Assembly (NCBI RefSeq): GCF_019249725.2 | Contig: NZ_CP137559.1 | Span: 1,611,501 to 1,675,500 of the forward strand | DNA: 64,000 nt | Reading direction: 5' to 3' | Origin: Segatella hominis | Lineage (GTDB): Bacteria > Bacteroidota > Bacteroidia > Bacteroidales > Bacteroidaceae | Part shown: positions 9,381-18,698 of the stretch, one piece after another | Position numbering within the stretch: position 1 is the first letter of the stretch | Layout: each line of letters starts with the position of its first letter | Position numbers and translations under genes: made by a program | Notes under the pieces: model-generated | Told to the model about the DNA's origin: nothing | What the model saw: only the letters and a program-made list of their open reading frames with translations | The model's database searches: none

Positions 9381-12300
9381 ATGCAAAAAAAATTGCATTT
9401 ACTCTTTGCCTTGCTGATTTTCTTCGTATCACAGGCAATGGCTCAGATTACCACATCAAGTCTGAGTGGTAAGATTACTGCCAACAATGAGGACGTCATT
9501 GGTGCTACCATCAAAGTAACCCACGAGCCTTCCGGTACTGTTTATGGAGCAACCACCAATGCCAATGGCCGTTACTCTATCCAGGGTTTGCAACCTGGTG
9601 GTCCTTACAAAGTGGAAGTTTCCTACATCGGTTACTCTTCTAAGGTTTTGAAGGGTGTAAACTTGCCTTTGGGACAAAACACCGTATTGGACGAAACGCT
9701 CCAAGAGAATGCCGAGTTGCTCGAAGAAGTTGTTGTATCTGCTTCCCGCAACAACAACATGCGTACAGACCGCGCTGGTGCTACTACCAGTATCAACGCC
9801 GGACAGATAGAGAGCATTCCTACCGTGAGCCGTAGCATGAACGACATCTTGAAGTTGACTCCACAGGGTGCCCAGATTGGCAGCGGTTTCGCTGTGGGTG
9901 GTGGTAATTACCGCCAGAGTTACGTGACTGTCGATGGTGCTGCATTCAACAATGCTTTCGGTATCGGCGGCAACCTTCCTGGTAATGGTTCACCTATCTC
10001 TCTGGATGCATTGGATCAGGTATCCGTATCTTCCTCTCCTTATGACGTACGTCTGAGCGGATTTACAGGAGGTGCCATCAGTGCAGTTACCAAGAGTGGT
10101 ACCAATCAGTTTAAGGGTACAGCCTATATGTACACCACCAACTCTCATCTCCGTGGCGACAAGGTTTCCGACTACGAGTTGAACCGTCTCCAGTCTCACT
10201 CTACCACATGGGGAGTCAGTTTGGGAGGTCCTATCATTAAGGACAAACTCTTCTTCTTTGCGAATGGCGAATATCAGGCAAACATCTCAGCCGGTCCTTC
10301 AGGTACAGCCCGAATGAGTGCAACCGACGCATGGAAGCCAAACTCCGGTACCGTACACCGTCCTTTGCAGAGCGACATGGACAATATGCTCCAGTTCCTC
10401 CAGAGCAAGTATGGTTACAACCCAGGTCGCTACCAGGGTTATTCTCTCGACACACCTTCTTACAAGTTCCTGGCTCGTTTAGACTGGAACATCAACAAGT
10501 TTAACAAGGTGAATCTCCGCTTCTCCAAAAGCCATGACAAGGATTCCAACAGTCCTTCCAGTTCTACCACTCCATTCAAGGATTCAGAGATTTATCCTGG
10601 TGGAACATCTGATGGCATCACCATCTCAGGCGGAAAGTCACAGTCTGGTCGTACAGCTAACTCAGGTCTTTATTTCGAGAGTGCCCGTTACTATCAGGAA
10701 AAGAACTTTACCTCTGTAGCTGGTGAATGGAATTCTAAGTGGGGTGGATGGAACAACACCCTTCGCTTGACATACTCTTACCAGGATGAGCCTCGTACCT
10801 ATCTTGGAGGAATGTTCCCAACAGTGGATATTCTGAAGGACGGCGCATTTTACATGGGCTTAGGTCCAGACCCATTCACAGAGGGTAACCTCCGTCAGGT
10901 GAAGACATTCGTGGCTACTGATGAAGCAACATGGGCAGTAGGTATCCAGAATTTCATCGCTGGTGTGCAGTATGAGACCAACGAGGCTACCAATGGATTC
11001 GGTGCCGCTTCAGCAGGTTACTACGTATATTCTTCTCCAGAAGATTTCATGGCAGGTGGAAAACCAGCAGCATACGGCGTTACCTTCCCTATGGATGGCA
11101 GCGACCAGTTCTTGGCTAAGATGAAATACAACCAGTTCTCTGCTTACGTTCAGGACCAGATCAATTTCTCTGACCGTTTCCGCCTCACCGCAGGTTTGCG
11201 ATTCGAGTTGCCTATCTATCCTGAGTTGAAGAACAACTACAATGCGGCTTTCGGTGCATTGAAGTACAGAGCCAACGACGGCAAGTATTATAGCTATAAT
11301 ACAGACCAGTTGCCAGACGCAAAGATTACCGTTTCACCTCGTGTAGGTTTCAATTGGGATGTTCTTGGCGACCAGAAGCTCGTGCTCCGTGGTGGTACAG
11401 GTTACTTCGTAGGTCGTTTACCATTTGTATGGCTCGTATCTGCAGTGGGTAATGCCGGTTGTGGTCAATACACCTATTATTATAATAAGGCCAACGAAGC
11501 AGCATACGGTCAGCCTAATTTCCATGTAAACCGTGCTGACCAGTTGAAGGACCTCACGGTTCCTGCAAGTCGTGAGAACGCAGCAGCTCCTTCTACTCCT
11601 ACCATCATCGACAAGGATTTGAAGATGAACGCAACATGGAAGAGTTCTTTGGCTATCGACGCGAAGTTGCCTGGCGGTATTGACTTCTCTGTAGAGGGTA
11701 TCTACAGCCGTGAATTCAACCCAGCAACTGTGACCAACCTGAACTACTCTTGGGATGGAGAATCAACCATCACTTTGGCTCCTGGTGATACCCGCCGCTA
11801 CTACACAGCCAGCGGAAATGGTAACAACCCTTACATGATTACCAATGCAGGTCATAAGGCATATTATTACTCTATCACCACATCGCTTGCCAAGAGATTT
11901 GACTTCGGTCTCAACATCTCTGCATCCTATACTCACTCAAAAGCTCGCTCTTACGGTGACGGCGTAGGCGATCAGGTTTCTTCTGCATACTACAACAACC
12001 GTTACTCTATCAACGGTAATAATGACATGGAAACCGGTTTGGGTACATACGTAGCTCCTCACCGTGTGATCGTTTCTGCTTCTTACAAGAAAGACTACGC
12101 TAAGCATTTCGGTACAGAGGTGGGTCTGATCTACGAGGGTATGAACTTGGGTTATGCCGGTGGTTATAGCTGTGCACGCTACTCTTACATCTTATCTTCA
12201 AATGTAGTAAACGACTATGGTTCAAACGGTCTGTTGTACGTTCCTGCTTCACGTCGCGACCTCGACGACTGGAACTTTGCAGATGTAAAGGATAAAAAAG

Positions 12301-12713
12301 GTAACGTGACCTACAGTGCAGATGACCAGCGTGATGATTTCTGGGCTTACATCAACCAGGATTCTTACCTGAAGGATCGTAAGGGCAAATATACAGAGCG
12401 TGGTGGCGCTATCATGCCATGGCACCATCAGTTGGATTTCAAGTTCAACCAGAACTTCTACCTCAAGGTAGCCGGTCAGAAGAACACCCTGCAATTTGGT
12501 GTTGATATCAAGAACCTGGCTAACCTGCTCCACAGCAGTTGGGGTCTCTACAAGAGCGTAAACAACATGCAGTTGTTGAAGTACGACTCAAAGACAAAAG
12601 CATTCAACTTCCAGAAGAATGGAAAGAACATCTTGGACAAGACTTATACCAATTTGACAAGTTTCAGTTCTACCTATTCTATCCAGTTCTCTGTAAGATA
12701 CATATTCAACTAA
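9381..12713 (+). CDS. TonB-dependent receptor, Oar-like
   Basis: An outer-membrane receptor of 1110 residues. Order: a signal peptide (MQKKLHLLFALLIFFVSQAMAQ), a carboxypeptidase-regulatory-like beta domain (about 25-115), a plug domain (about 118-240, with the RAGATTSINAGQIESIP segment), and a long beta-barrel ending in YSIQFSVRYIFN, whose terminal aromatic pattern suits BAM-dependent insertion. The plug resembles Oar-type receptors rather than SusC, and no SusD partner follows. The ligand is unknown. The start is preceded by ATAAGGTATG, a context shared with the glutamine synthetase gene. It is monocistronic and ends at a strong terminator. Confidence 0.88.
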   Translation: MQKKLHLLFALLIFFVSQAMAQITTSSLSGKITANNEDVIGATIKVTHEPSGTVYGATTNANGRYSIQGLQPGGPYKVEVSYIGYSSKVLKGVNLPLGQNTVLDETLQENAELLEEVVVSASRNNNMRTDRAGATTSINAGQIESIPTVSRSMNDILKLTPQGAQIGSGFAVGGGNYRQSYVTVDGAAFNNAFGIGGNLPGNGSPISLDALDQVSVSSSPYDVRLSGFTGGAISAVTKSGTNQFKGTAYMYTTNSHLRGDKVSDYELNRLQSHSTTWGVSLGGPIIKDKLFFFANGEYQANISAGPSGTARMSATDAWKPNSGTVHRPLQSDMDNMLQFLQSKYGYNPGRYQGYSLDTPSYKFLARLDWNINKFNKVNLRFSKSHDKDSNSPSSSTTPFKDSEIYPGGTSDGITISGGKSQSGRTANSGLYFESARYYQEKNFTSVAGEWNSKWGGWNNTLRLTYSYQDEPRTYLGGMFPTVDILKDGAFYMGLGPDPFTEGNLRQVKTFVATDEATWAVGIQNFIAGVQYETNEATNGFGAASAGYYVYSSPEDFMAGGKPAAYGVTFPMDGSDQFLAKMKYNQFSAYVQDQINFSDRFRLTAGLRFELPIYPELKNNYNAAFGALKYRANDGKYYSYNTDQLPDAKITVSPRVGFNWDVLGDQKLVLRGGTGYFVGRLPFVWLVSAVGNAGCGQYTYYYNKANEAAYGQPNFHVNRADQLKDLTVPASRENAAAPSTPTIIDKDLKMNATWKSSLAIDAKLPGGIDFSVEGIYSREFNPATVTNLNYSWDGESTITLAPGDTRRYYTASGNGNNPYMITNAGHKAYYYSITTSLAKRFDFGLNISASYTHSKARSYGDGVGDQVSSAYYNNRYSINGNNDMETGLGTYVAPHRVIVSASYKKDYAKHFGTEVGLIYEGMNLGYAGGYSCARYSYILSSNVVNDYGSNGLLYVPASRRDLDDWNFADVKDKKGNVTYSADDQRDDFWAYINQDSYLKDRKGKYTERGGAIMPWHHQLDFKFNQNFYLKVAGQKNTLQFGVDIKNLANLLHSSWGLYKSVNNMQLLKYDSKTKAFNFQKNGKNILDKTYTNLTSFSSTYSIQFSVRYIFN

Positions 12714-12722
12714 TACAATAAA

Positions 12723-12760
12723 AAAGTCCTGCGGTTTATATCATCCGCAGGACTTTATTT
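12723..12760. terminator. Intrinsic terminator after the TonB receptor
   Basis: A perfect 12-bp stem (12723-12734 with 12745-12756) with a 10-nt loop, an A-run before it and ATTTTTATT after it. Works best for the plus strand. Confidence 0.8.
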
Positions 12761-12884
12761 TTATTATATTCAATTCTGATGAATCTTTCATCATTTTTTA
12801 TTGCATCTATCATTATACGGATGCGTCATTTATCACATCTATGATTACGAATCTTTCCGTCTTTTATTGCAGATTAGAATAAGC

Positions 12885-13559
12885 CTAATATACTCTCGGA
12901 CCAAAGATTGTAGTTCCGACGCGAACCATCGTAGAGCCATGCTGGACAGCCAACTGGTAGTCGTGGCTCATTCCCCAGCTTCGCTCACAGAATGCAGGAC
13001 AATCAGCGAAGTACTTAGCCTTGACCTCATCAAAGAAACGGGCAGCCGTATCAAACTCGCTGGCAATCTGATGCTGGTCATCGACATGAGATGCCATCAT
13101 CATCAGACCGCAAATCTGCACGTTCTTCATCTCTTTCCACTCACCTTCCTCCAAGAGTTGGCGGCAGGCATCGAGGGTTAAGCCATACTTGGTTTCCTCC
13201 GCTGCAATATGCAGTTCAAGCAAAACCTTAACCACCCTATCGTGCTTGGCAGCCTGCTTGTTGATTTCCTTCAGCAGTTTCAGGCTATCCACAGCCTCGA
13301 TCATAGCGATGTAAGGAGCGATGTACTTCACCTTATTGGTTTGAAGATGACCGATGAAATGCCACTCAATATCCTTAGGCAGCGACTCCACCTTACGAGC
13401 CAGTTCCTGTTCATGGCTTTCGCCAAAGACACGCTGACCCTCTTCATAAGCAGCCTCGATATATTCGTTGGGATGAAACTTGCTGATGGCAACGAGGCGA
13501 ACGCCTTCAGGCAAGTTGCCGAGGACCTCTCGGAGATTTCCCTTTACGTCATATTCCAT
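12885..13559 (-). CDS. YggS/PLPBP-family pyridoxal-phosphate homeostasis protein
   Basis: A 224-residue PLP-binding protein of the YggS/PROSC family, a single alanine-racemase-like barrel without a second domain. The PLP lysine is in the VAISKFHP segment near residue 27. Later family landmarks are FGESHEQEL, WHFIGHLQTNKVKYI and the C-terminal GMSHDYQLAVQHGSTMVRVGTTIFG, which contributes the phosphate-binding loop. These proteins buffer free PLP and affect amino-acid and keto-acid pools; no enzymatic reaction is established. The gene begins directly after the stop of the DUF4494 gene (TAA then ATG), so both are on one transcript from 14121-14128. Confidence 0.9.
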   Translation of the reverse strand: MEYDVKGNLREVLGNLPEGVRLVAISKFHPNEYIEAAYEEGQRVFGESHEQELARKVESLPKDIEWHFIGHLQTNKVKYIAPYIAMIEAVDSLKLLKEINKQAAKHDRVVKVLLELHIAAEETKYGLTLDACRQLLEEGEWKEMKNVQICGLMMMASHVDDQHQIASEFDTAARFFDEVKAKYFADCPAFCERSWGMSHDYQLAVQHGSTMVRVGTTIFGPRVY

Positions 13560-14063
13560 TTACTTATTCTCCTGTTCGTATTCAGGAACATCATTCTTCT
13601 CCTCTTTTTTCTCAGAAGCAACCTGATGTTCAAAGACATCCATAATAGGCGTCTCGTTGATACCGATTGTATCGTAATCAATCATCGTCTTGCCCATCAC
13701 CTCATCGATGTATCTCAAGGCACGAGCAAGCGACTTAGCCTGTACGAGGTAAACCACGTTGGTACGCTTTTCCTTATCACTCTTATCATCAATGGTGATA
13801 AACTGGAGTTTGGCTCTATACCATTTGTCATCATCATCCACATCACTGAAGAAAATCTCTCCGAAGGCAGACTTGGTGATACCGGAAACGTGGAATTCAC
13901 CGCTTACATAGACAGACATCTCATCGATGATACTGCTCTCAGCCTCTGTAAAACTCAACGCATCCACTACATAGGTTTCAGATACCATTTTCTCGGTACC
14001 ATCTTCCTGAGTCTTCTGATATTTTACCTTGGTAGTAAACCAAGTACCTGTTCTTGATCTCAT
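13560..14063 (-). CDS. DUF4494 domain protein
   Basis: A 167-residue soluble protein without signal peptide. From memory it matches DUF4494, a family of unknown function found in Bacteroidota. Two similar beta-rich halves are visible: one around ETYVVDALSFTEAESSI and one around NVVYLVQAKSLARALRYIDEV, which suggests an internal duplication of an alpha-beta unit. The last 25 residues are highly charged (EKKEEKNDVPEYEQENK). It is immediately upstream of the yggS-like gene with no gap, which suggests a link to PLP homeostasis, but that is only context. Confidence 0.8.
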   Translation of the reverse strand: MRSRTGTWFTTKVKYQKTQEDGTEKMVSETYVVDALSFTEAESSIIDEMSVYVSGEFHVSGITKSAFGEIFFSDVDDDDKWYRAKLQFITIDDKSDKEKRTNVVYLVQAKSLARALRYIDEVMGKTMIDYDTIGINETPIMDVFEHQVASEKKEEKNDVPEYEQENK

Positions 14064-14120
14064 AATATACCTTACTATTTATATAACATTACAAATCCCG
14101 TTAATACGGAAAAAACAATG

Positions 14121-14128
14121 CAAAGTTA
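14121..14128 (-). promoter_or_regulatory. Promoter -7 box of the DUF4494/yggS operon
   Basis: TAACTTTG followed by CAT on the minus strand, about 58 bases ahead of the ATG at 14063. Confidence 0.6.
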
Positions 14129-14222
14129 TAAAAAAGAAAACAAATAAACAAGATTCATAAGCGTTTTTTATGAAAAAACTAAAAATCTTTAGCTATCTTT
14201 CTCCATTTTCGCCGAAATTGAT

Positions 14223-14230
14223 TACCTTTG
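14223..14230 (+). promoter_or_regulatory. Promoter -7 box of the aminotransferase/permease unit
   Basis: TACCTTTG followed by CAT, about 30 bases ahead of the first possible ATG (14262) and about 85 ahead of the preferred one (14316). Confidence 0.6.
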
Positions 14231-14315
14231 CATCCAAATGTAGAAATGCCAACATCATCCGATGGAAGATAAGGCGAATTTCACATATCAACAGTTCATA
14301 AAAGAAAGAAATAAG

Positions 14316-15527
14316 ATGCCTGAAATTTCAGTACGCGGTATCGAAATGCCAGAGTCACCAATCAGAAAGTTGGCTCCTTTGGCTGCCGCAGCAAAAAAAC
14401 GTGGGGTTAAGGTGTATCACCTCAACATCGGTCAGCCTGACCTTCCTACACCTCAATGCGGTCTGGATGCATTGAAGCACATAGACCGTACCATCCTGGA
14501 ATATTCTCCAAGCCAGGGTTACCTGAGCTATAGAGAGAAGTTAGTGGATTACTACAAGAAATTCAATATCAACGTAACTGCCGATGATATCATCATTACA
14601 TCGGGAGGTTCTGAGGCTGTGCTCTTCTCATTCATGAGCTGCCTGAACCCTGGCGACGAGATTATCGTGCCAGAACCAGCTTACGCCAACTATATGGCAT
14701 TTGCCATCTCTGCGGGTGCCAAGATTCGCACCATCGCCACCACCATCGAGGAAGGTTTCTCCTTGCCTAAGGTGGAGAAGTTTGAGGAACTCATCAATGA
14801 GCGCACCCGTGCCATCCTGATCTGTAACCCAAACAACCCAACCGGTTACCTCTATACCCGACGTGAGATGAACCAGATTCGCGACCTCGTGAAGAAGTAT
14901 GACCTCTATCTCTTCTCTGATGAGGTTTACCGTGAATATATATATACAGGTAGTCCTTACATCAGTGCCATGCACCTGGAGGGTATCGAACAGAACACCG
15001 TGCTCATCGACTCTGTATCCAAGCGTTACAGCGAGTGTGGTATCCGTGTTGGAGCCCTAATTACCAAGAATGCAGAGATTCGCAAGGCCGTGATGAAATT
15101 CTGTCAGGCACGTCTCTCTCCTCCACTCATTGGTCAGATTGTAGCAGAAGCATCTCTTGATGCACCAGAGGAGTACTATCGTGATGTCTATGATGAGTAC
15201 GTAGAGCGCCGTAAGTGTCTGATTGATGGACTCAACCGCATCCCTGGCGTCTATTCTCCTATCCCAATGGGAGCCTTCTATACCGTAGCCAAGTTGCCTA
15301 TCGACGATTCTGACAAGTTCTGTCGCTGGTGTCTTGAAGAGTTTGAATACGAGGGCGAGACCGTGATGATGGCCCCAGCCTCTGGTTTCTATACTACTCC
15401 GGGAGCAGGTCGCAACCAGGTACGTATGGCTTATGTACTGAAGAAGCACGACTTGGAGCGTGCTCTCCTCGTCTTGGCAAAAGCACTGGAAGCTTATCCA
15501 GGAAGAGTAGAAGATGAAGGACTTTGA
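14316..15527 (+). CDS. Class I/II PLP-dependent aminotransferase
   Basis: A fold-type I aminotransferase of 403 residues from this start. It shows the GSEAVLFSF helix, CNPNNPTGY (Asn of the cofactor site), SDEVYREYI (Asp that contacts the pyridine nitrogen), the PLP lysine in SVSKRYSECGIRVG, and a C-terminal GAGRNQVRMAY with the carboxylate-binding Arg. Substrates are not decidable; aspartate or aromatic amino acids are typical of the group. An ATG at 14262 would add 18 residues; the start at 14316 (MPEISVRGIEMPESPIRKL) is preferred because family similarity begins there. The FtsX-type permease follows after 18 bases. Confidence 0.85.
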   Translation: MPEISVRGIEMPESPIRKLAPLAAAAKKRGVKVYHLNIGQPDLPTPQCGLDALKHIDRTILEYSPSQGYLSYREKLVDYYKKFNINVTADDIIITSGGSEAVLFSFMSCLNPGDEIIVPEPAYANYMAFAISAGAKIRTIATTIEEGFSLPKVEKFEELINERTRAILICNPNNPTGYLYTRREMNQIRDLVKKYDLYLFSDEVYREYIYTGSPYISAMHLEGIEQNTVLIDSVSKRYSECGIRVGALITKNAEIRKAVMKFCQARLSPPLIGQIVAEASLDAPEEYYRDVYDEYVERRKCLIDGLNRIPGVYSPIPMGAFYTVAKLPIDDSDKFCRWCLEEFEYEGETVMMAPASGFYTTPGAGRNQVRMAYVLKKHDLERALLVLAKALEAYPGRVEDEGL

Positions 15528-15545
15528 TAATTACAAAAGAAAAAT

Positions 15546-16793
15546 ATGAATTTTCCTCTATTTATAGCAAAGAGATTATATAGTGAACAGGGCGACAAAC
15601 GTAAAGTTTCTCGCCCTGCTATTCATATTGCCACAGCCGGTGTTGCCATCGGGTTGGCAGTGATGATTGTCTCTGTATGCGTGGTGTTAGGCTTCAAGCA
15701 TACCATCCGCGACAAGGTGATCGGTTTCGGCAGTCATATCCAAGTGGCTGACTTCATGACCCTCCAGCAGATGAACCAATACCCAGTGGTGATGGACGAC
15801 TCGATGATGACAGTCCTCAAGAAGGCACCGGGCGTGAAACACATACAGCGATTTGCCATGAAAGAGGGTATTCTGAAAACTGACAATGACTTCTTAGGCG
15901 TTGGATTCAAAGGCGTAGGACCGGAATTCGACTCTACATTCATCCACCAGAACATGGTGGAAGGAAGCATTCCTAAGTTTGATGACAAAGCAAGTCACAA
16001 CCAGATTCTCGTCTCCCAGTTAATGGCAGATAAGTTGGGACTGAAGACCGGACAGCGCATCTTCGCCTATTTCATCGACAATAACGGTGTGAGAACCAGA
16101 CGGTTCACCATCTCAGGCATTTACCAGACCAATCTGAAGAAGTTTGACGAAATCATGGTCTATACCGACCTCTATACTGCCGTAAAACTCAACGGATGGG
16201 AAGAAGACCAGGCGAGCGGTGCCGAGATTACCGTCAAAGACTTCAACCAGTTGCAGACAACAGAAGACTACTATGTGAAGAACGTCAACCGAACCGTGGA
16301 TCGCTATGGAGAAACCTACAGTAGCGGAAGCATCAAGGATCTGAACCCACAGATATTCCAGTGGCTCGACCTGATGGACCTGAATGTATGGGTTATCTTA
16401 GGCCTGATGTTAGCCGTAGCAGGTGTCACGATGATCAGCGGATTGCTGATTATCATCTTAGAGCGCACTTCCATGATAGGCGTGATGAAGGCATTGGGTG
16501 CCCGCAACAAAACGATCCGCCATACCTTCCTCTGGTTTGCCGTGTTTATCATCAGCAAGGGTCTTGTTTTCGGAAACCTTATAGCATTGTCTATCTTGGC
16601 CATCCAGAAACATACCGGACTCATCAAGTTGGATGCCCAGACCTACTATGTCAGTACGGTACCAGTGGAATTCAACTGGCTGTTCATTGTAGCACTCAAC
16701 ATCGCAACTCTCCTGATTTGTGTCTTCATGCTGGTAGCCCCAAGCTATTTGATTTCCCATATCCATCCTGCCAAGAGCATGAGATATGAGTAA
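15546..16793 (+). CDS. FtsX/LolE-type ABC transporter permease
   Basis: A 415-residue inner-membrane permease with the MacB/FtsX layout: one N-terminal membrane helix (about 27-48, AIHIATAGVAIGLAVMIVSV), a large periplasmic domain (about 50-275), then three C-terminal helices (about 280-305, 325-350, 375-400). The start resembles lipoprotein-release permeases (FPLFIAKRLYSE). No ATPase gene is adjacent, so the partner must be encoded elsewhere. A role in lipoprotein export (LolC/E-like) is inferred from the family. It is probably co-transcribed with the aminotransferase. Confidence 0.8.
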   Translation: MNFPLFIAKRLYSEQGDKRKVSRPAIHIATAGVAIGLAVMIVSVCVVLGFKHTIRDKVIGFGSHIQVADFMTLQQMNQYPVVMDDSMMTVLKKAPGVKHIQRFAMKEGILKTDNDFLGVGFKGVGPEFDSTFIHQNMVEGSIPKFDDKASHNQILVSQLMADKLGLKTGQRIFAYFIDNNGVRTRRFTISGIYQTNLKKFDEIMVYTDLYTAVKLNGWEEDQASGAEITVKDFNQLQTTEDYYVKNVNRTVDRYGETYSSGSIKDLNPQIFQWLDLMDLNVWVILGLMLAVAGVTMISGLLIIILERTSMIGVMKALGARNKTIRHTFLWFAVFIISKGLVFGNLIALSILAIQKHTGLIKLDAQTYYVSTVPVEFNWLFIVALNIATLLICVFMLVAPSYLISHIHPAKSMRYE

Positions 16794-16808
16794 GAAAAAA
16801 TATCAGAT

Positions 16809-16867
16809 ATTCCATAATTACTCTCATTTGCTTGTATTATTTATTAAAATGAGGGCAATTATGGAAT
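16809..16867. terminator. Long interrupted hairpin after the permease gene
   Basis: An 11-bp outer stem (16809-16819 with 16857-16867) and a 7-bp inner stem (16823-16829 with 16847-16853) around a 17-nt loop. A T-run follows about ten bases later, so it is a probable but not classical terminator. Confidence 0.55.
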
Positions 16868-16900
16868 AAAACTACATTTTTTTAATCCGTTTTGGAAATT

Positions 16901-16968
16901 TGTGCACATTTTTTTTTGTACTGTGCAGAAATTATGGTATCTTTGCACAAAATTTTGATAATTGTGCA
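16901..16968. promoter_or_regulatory. Repeated TGTGCA sites around the acyl-CoA ligase promoter
   Basis: TGTGCA occurs at 16901 (inside the palindrome TGTGCACA), 16922 and 16963, and in inverse orientation at 16944. Direct-site spacings are 21 and 41 bp, that is about two and four helical turns. The -7 box (16938-16945) is among them. This looks like an operator array, possibly for a fatty-acid-responsive regulator; the regulator is unknown. Confidence 0.35.
16938..16945 (+). promoter_or_regulatory. Promoter -7 box of the acyl-CoA ligase pair
   Basis: TATCTTTG followed by CAC, 24 bases ahead of the ATG at 16969. Its position excludes the longer frame that opens at 16900. Confidence 0.65.
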
Positions 16969-18636
16969 ATGAATGCAATACCTAGTTTTAACTCGTACAT
17001 AGAGAAGAGCATCATCAAGAATTGGCAATTGGACGCACTGACTGATTACAAGGGCACTACATTACAATATCATGATGTTGCAAGAAAGATAGAGAAGCTC
17101 CACATCCTGTTTGAGAACAGCGGTGTGAAGAAAGGCGACAAAATAGCCGTCTGCGGTAGAAACAGCAGTCAGTGGGCAGCAGCTTTCCTGGCGATTGTTA
17201 CCTACGGCGCAGTAGTCGTACCCATTCAAAACGAATTTAAACCAGAACAGATTCACAACATCGTCAATCACAGCGAGAGTAAGTTGCTTTTCGTAGGTGA
17301 TGTTGTAGCAACGGAGATTAATACAGATGAGATGCCTTCTCTTGAAGGTGTCATCTACCTACCCGATTTCTCGCTTGTCCTTTCACGTTCAGAGAAGCTG
17401 ACCTATGCCCGCGAGAATCTCAACGCCATCTTTGGTCATAAATATCCGAAGTATTTCCGTCCTGAGCACGTAAAATACCACGTAGATGAGCCAGAGGAAT
17501 TGGCGATGATCAACTATACCAGCGGTACTACAGGCTTTTCGAAGGGTGTGATGATTCCTTATCGTGCACTCTGGGGCAACCTGGACTATATGTTGAAGAC
17601 CATTGCACCAAGACTCAGCAAAAACTGCAACTTCCTGGTATCACTGCCAATGGCACACATGTATGGACTGATGGCAGACGTCATCTTCAGCATGGTAGAA
17701 GGTCATCATATTTATTTTCTTACCCGTGTGCCAAGTCCTACCCTCATCGCAGAGGCTTTCAAGGAAGTGAAGCCGGAGATCATCTTCGCCGTACCATTGG
17801 TGATTGACAAGATTATCAGAAAGCACGTATTCCCATTGATACAGACCAACCGTGTGAGATTACTGATGAATATGCCAGTAATCAACAAGCGCATCAAGGA
17901 GAAAATCCGCGATTTTGTACTATCAGAATTTGGCGGCAAAGCTTGTCAGGTGGTCGTGGGCGGAGCACCGCTCAACAAGGAGATTGAGAGTTTCCTCACC
18001 AGCATCGGCTTCCCTATCGCCATGGGCTACGGAACCACCGAAACAGCTCCATTCATCACTTTTGCCAATACAGAAGACTATCTGCCAGGCAGTTGCGGTG
18101 TAAGCGTGAACCACCTGGATGTAAAGGTGCTCAGCAAAGATCCTGTAAATGTACCGGGCGAACTGGTATGCAAGGGAATCTGCGTGATGCAAGGTTACTA
18201 CAAAAACCAGGAGGCTACAGATGCTGTAATTGACAAGGATGGATGGTTTCATACCGGCGACCTTGCCACGATGAGCGAGGACGGACATTTCTACGTCAAG
18301 GGCCGCAGCAAGAACATGCTTTTAGGTCCTAACGGACAGAACATTTATCCAGAAGAGATAGAGGACAAACTCAACTCGATGGCAATGGTAAACGAAAGCA
18401 TCGTGCTCCAGAAGGGGGACAAACTTGTAGGTCTTGTACATCCAGATATGGACGAAGCCAACACGTTGGGATTCACCCAGGAAGATTTAGAGAACATTAT
18501 GGAACAGAACCGCAAGGAACTGAACGAAAAAATACCAACATTTGCCAAGTTGTCGCGCATTCAGTTGCACGACCAGGAATTCGAGAAAACAGCAAAGAAA
18601 TCAATTAAACGATATCTATACCAGGATGCTATCTAA
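16969..18636 (+). CDS. Long-chain acyl-CoA ligase (AMP-forming), copy 1
   Basis: A 555-residue member of the ANL adenylating family, most like long-chain fatty-acid-CoA ligases. The ATP-binding loop is intact (INYTSGTTGFSKGVM), followed by the YGTTETAP motif, the GDLATMSEDGHFYVKGRSK hinge region and the C-terminal catalytic lysine in KTAKKSIKR. No signal peptide. The ATG at 16969 gives a protein the same length as the tandem paralogue and lies just downstream of the promoter box. The two copies align from end to end (both begin with PSFN and share most motifs), so they arose by tandem duplication. The acyl substrate is unknown. Confidence 0.87.
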   Translation: MNAIPSFNSYIEKSIIKNWQLDALTDYKGTTLQYHDVARKIEKLHILFENSGVKKGDKIAVCGRNSSQWAAAFLAIVTYGAVVVPIQNEFKPEQIHNIVNHSESKLLFVGDVVATEINTDEMPSLEGVIYLPDFSLVLSRSEKLTYARENLNAIFGHKYPKYFRPEHVKYHVDEPEELAMINYTSGTTGFSKGVMIPYRALWGNLDYMLKTIAPRLSKNCNFLVSLPMAHMYGLMADVIFSMVEGHHIYFLTRVPSPTLIAEAFKEVKPEIIFAVPLVIDKIIRKHVFPLIQTNRVRLLMNMPVINKRIKEKIRDFVLSEFGGKACQVVVGGAPLNKEIESFLTSIGFPIAMGYGTTETAPFITFANTEDYLPGSCGVSVNHLDVKVLSKDPVNVPGELVCKGICVMQGYYKNQEATDAVIDKDGWFHTGDLATMSEDGHFYVKGRSKNMLLGPNGQNIYPEEIEDKLNSMAMVNESIVLQKGDKLVGLVHPDMDEANTLGFTQEDLENIMEQNRKELNEKIPTFAKLSRIQLHDQEFEKTAKKSIKRYLYQDAI

Positions 18637-18698
18637 TCCTTTTGCGAAAGGAATCAAACGAAGCATGCTGAAACAGATATAGTAAAAGCAAGAAGAGT

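Noticed and set aside
9381..12713. SusC of a polysaccharide utilisation locus
   Set aside because: No SusD, glycoside hydrolase or sensor gene follows and the plug looks Oar-like; a terminator ends the unit.
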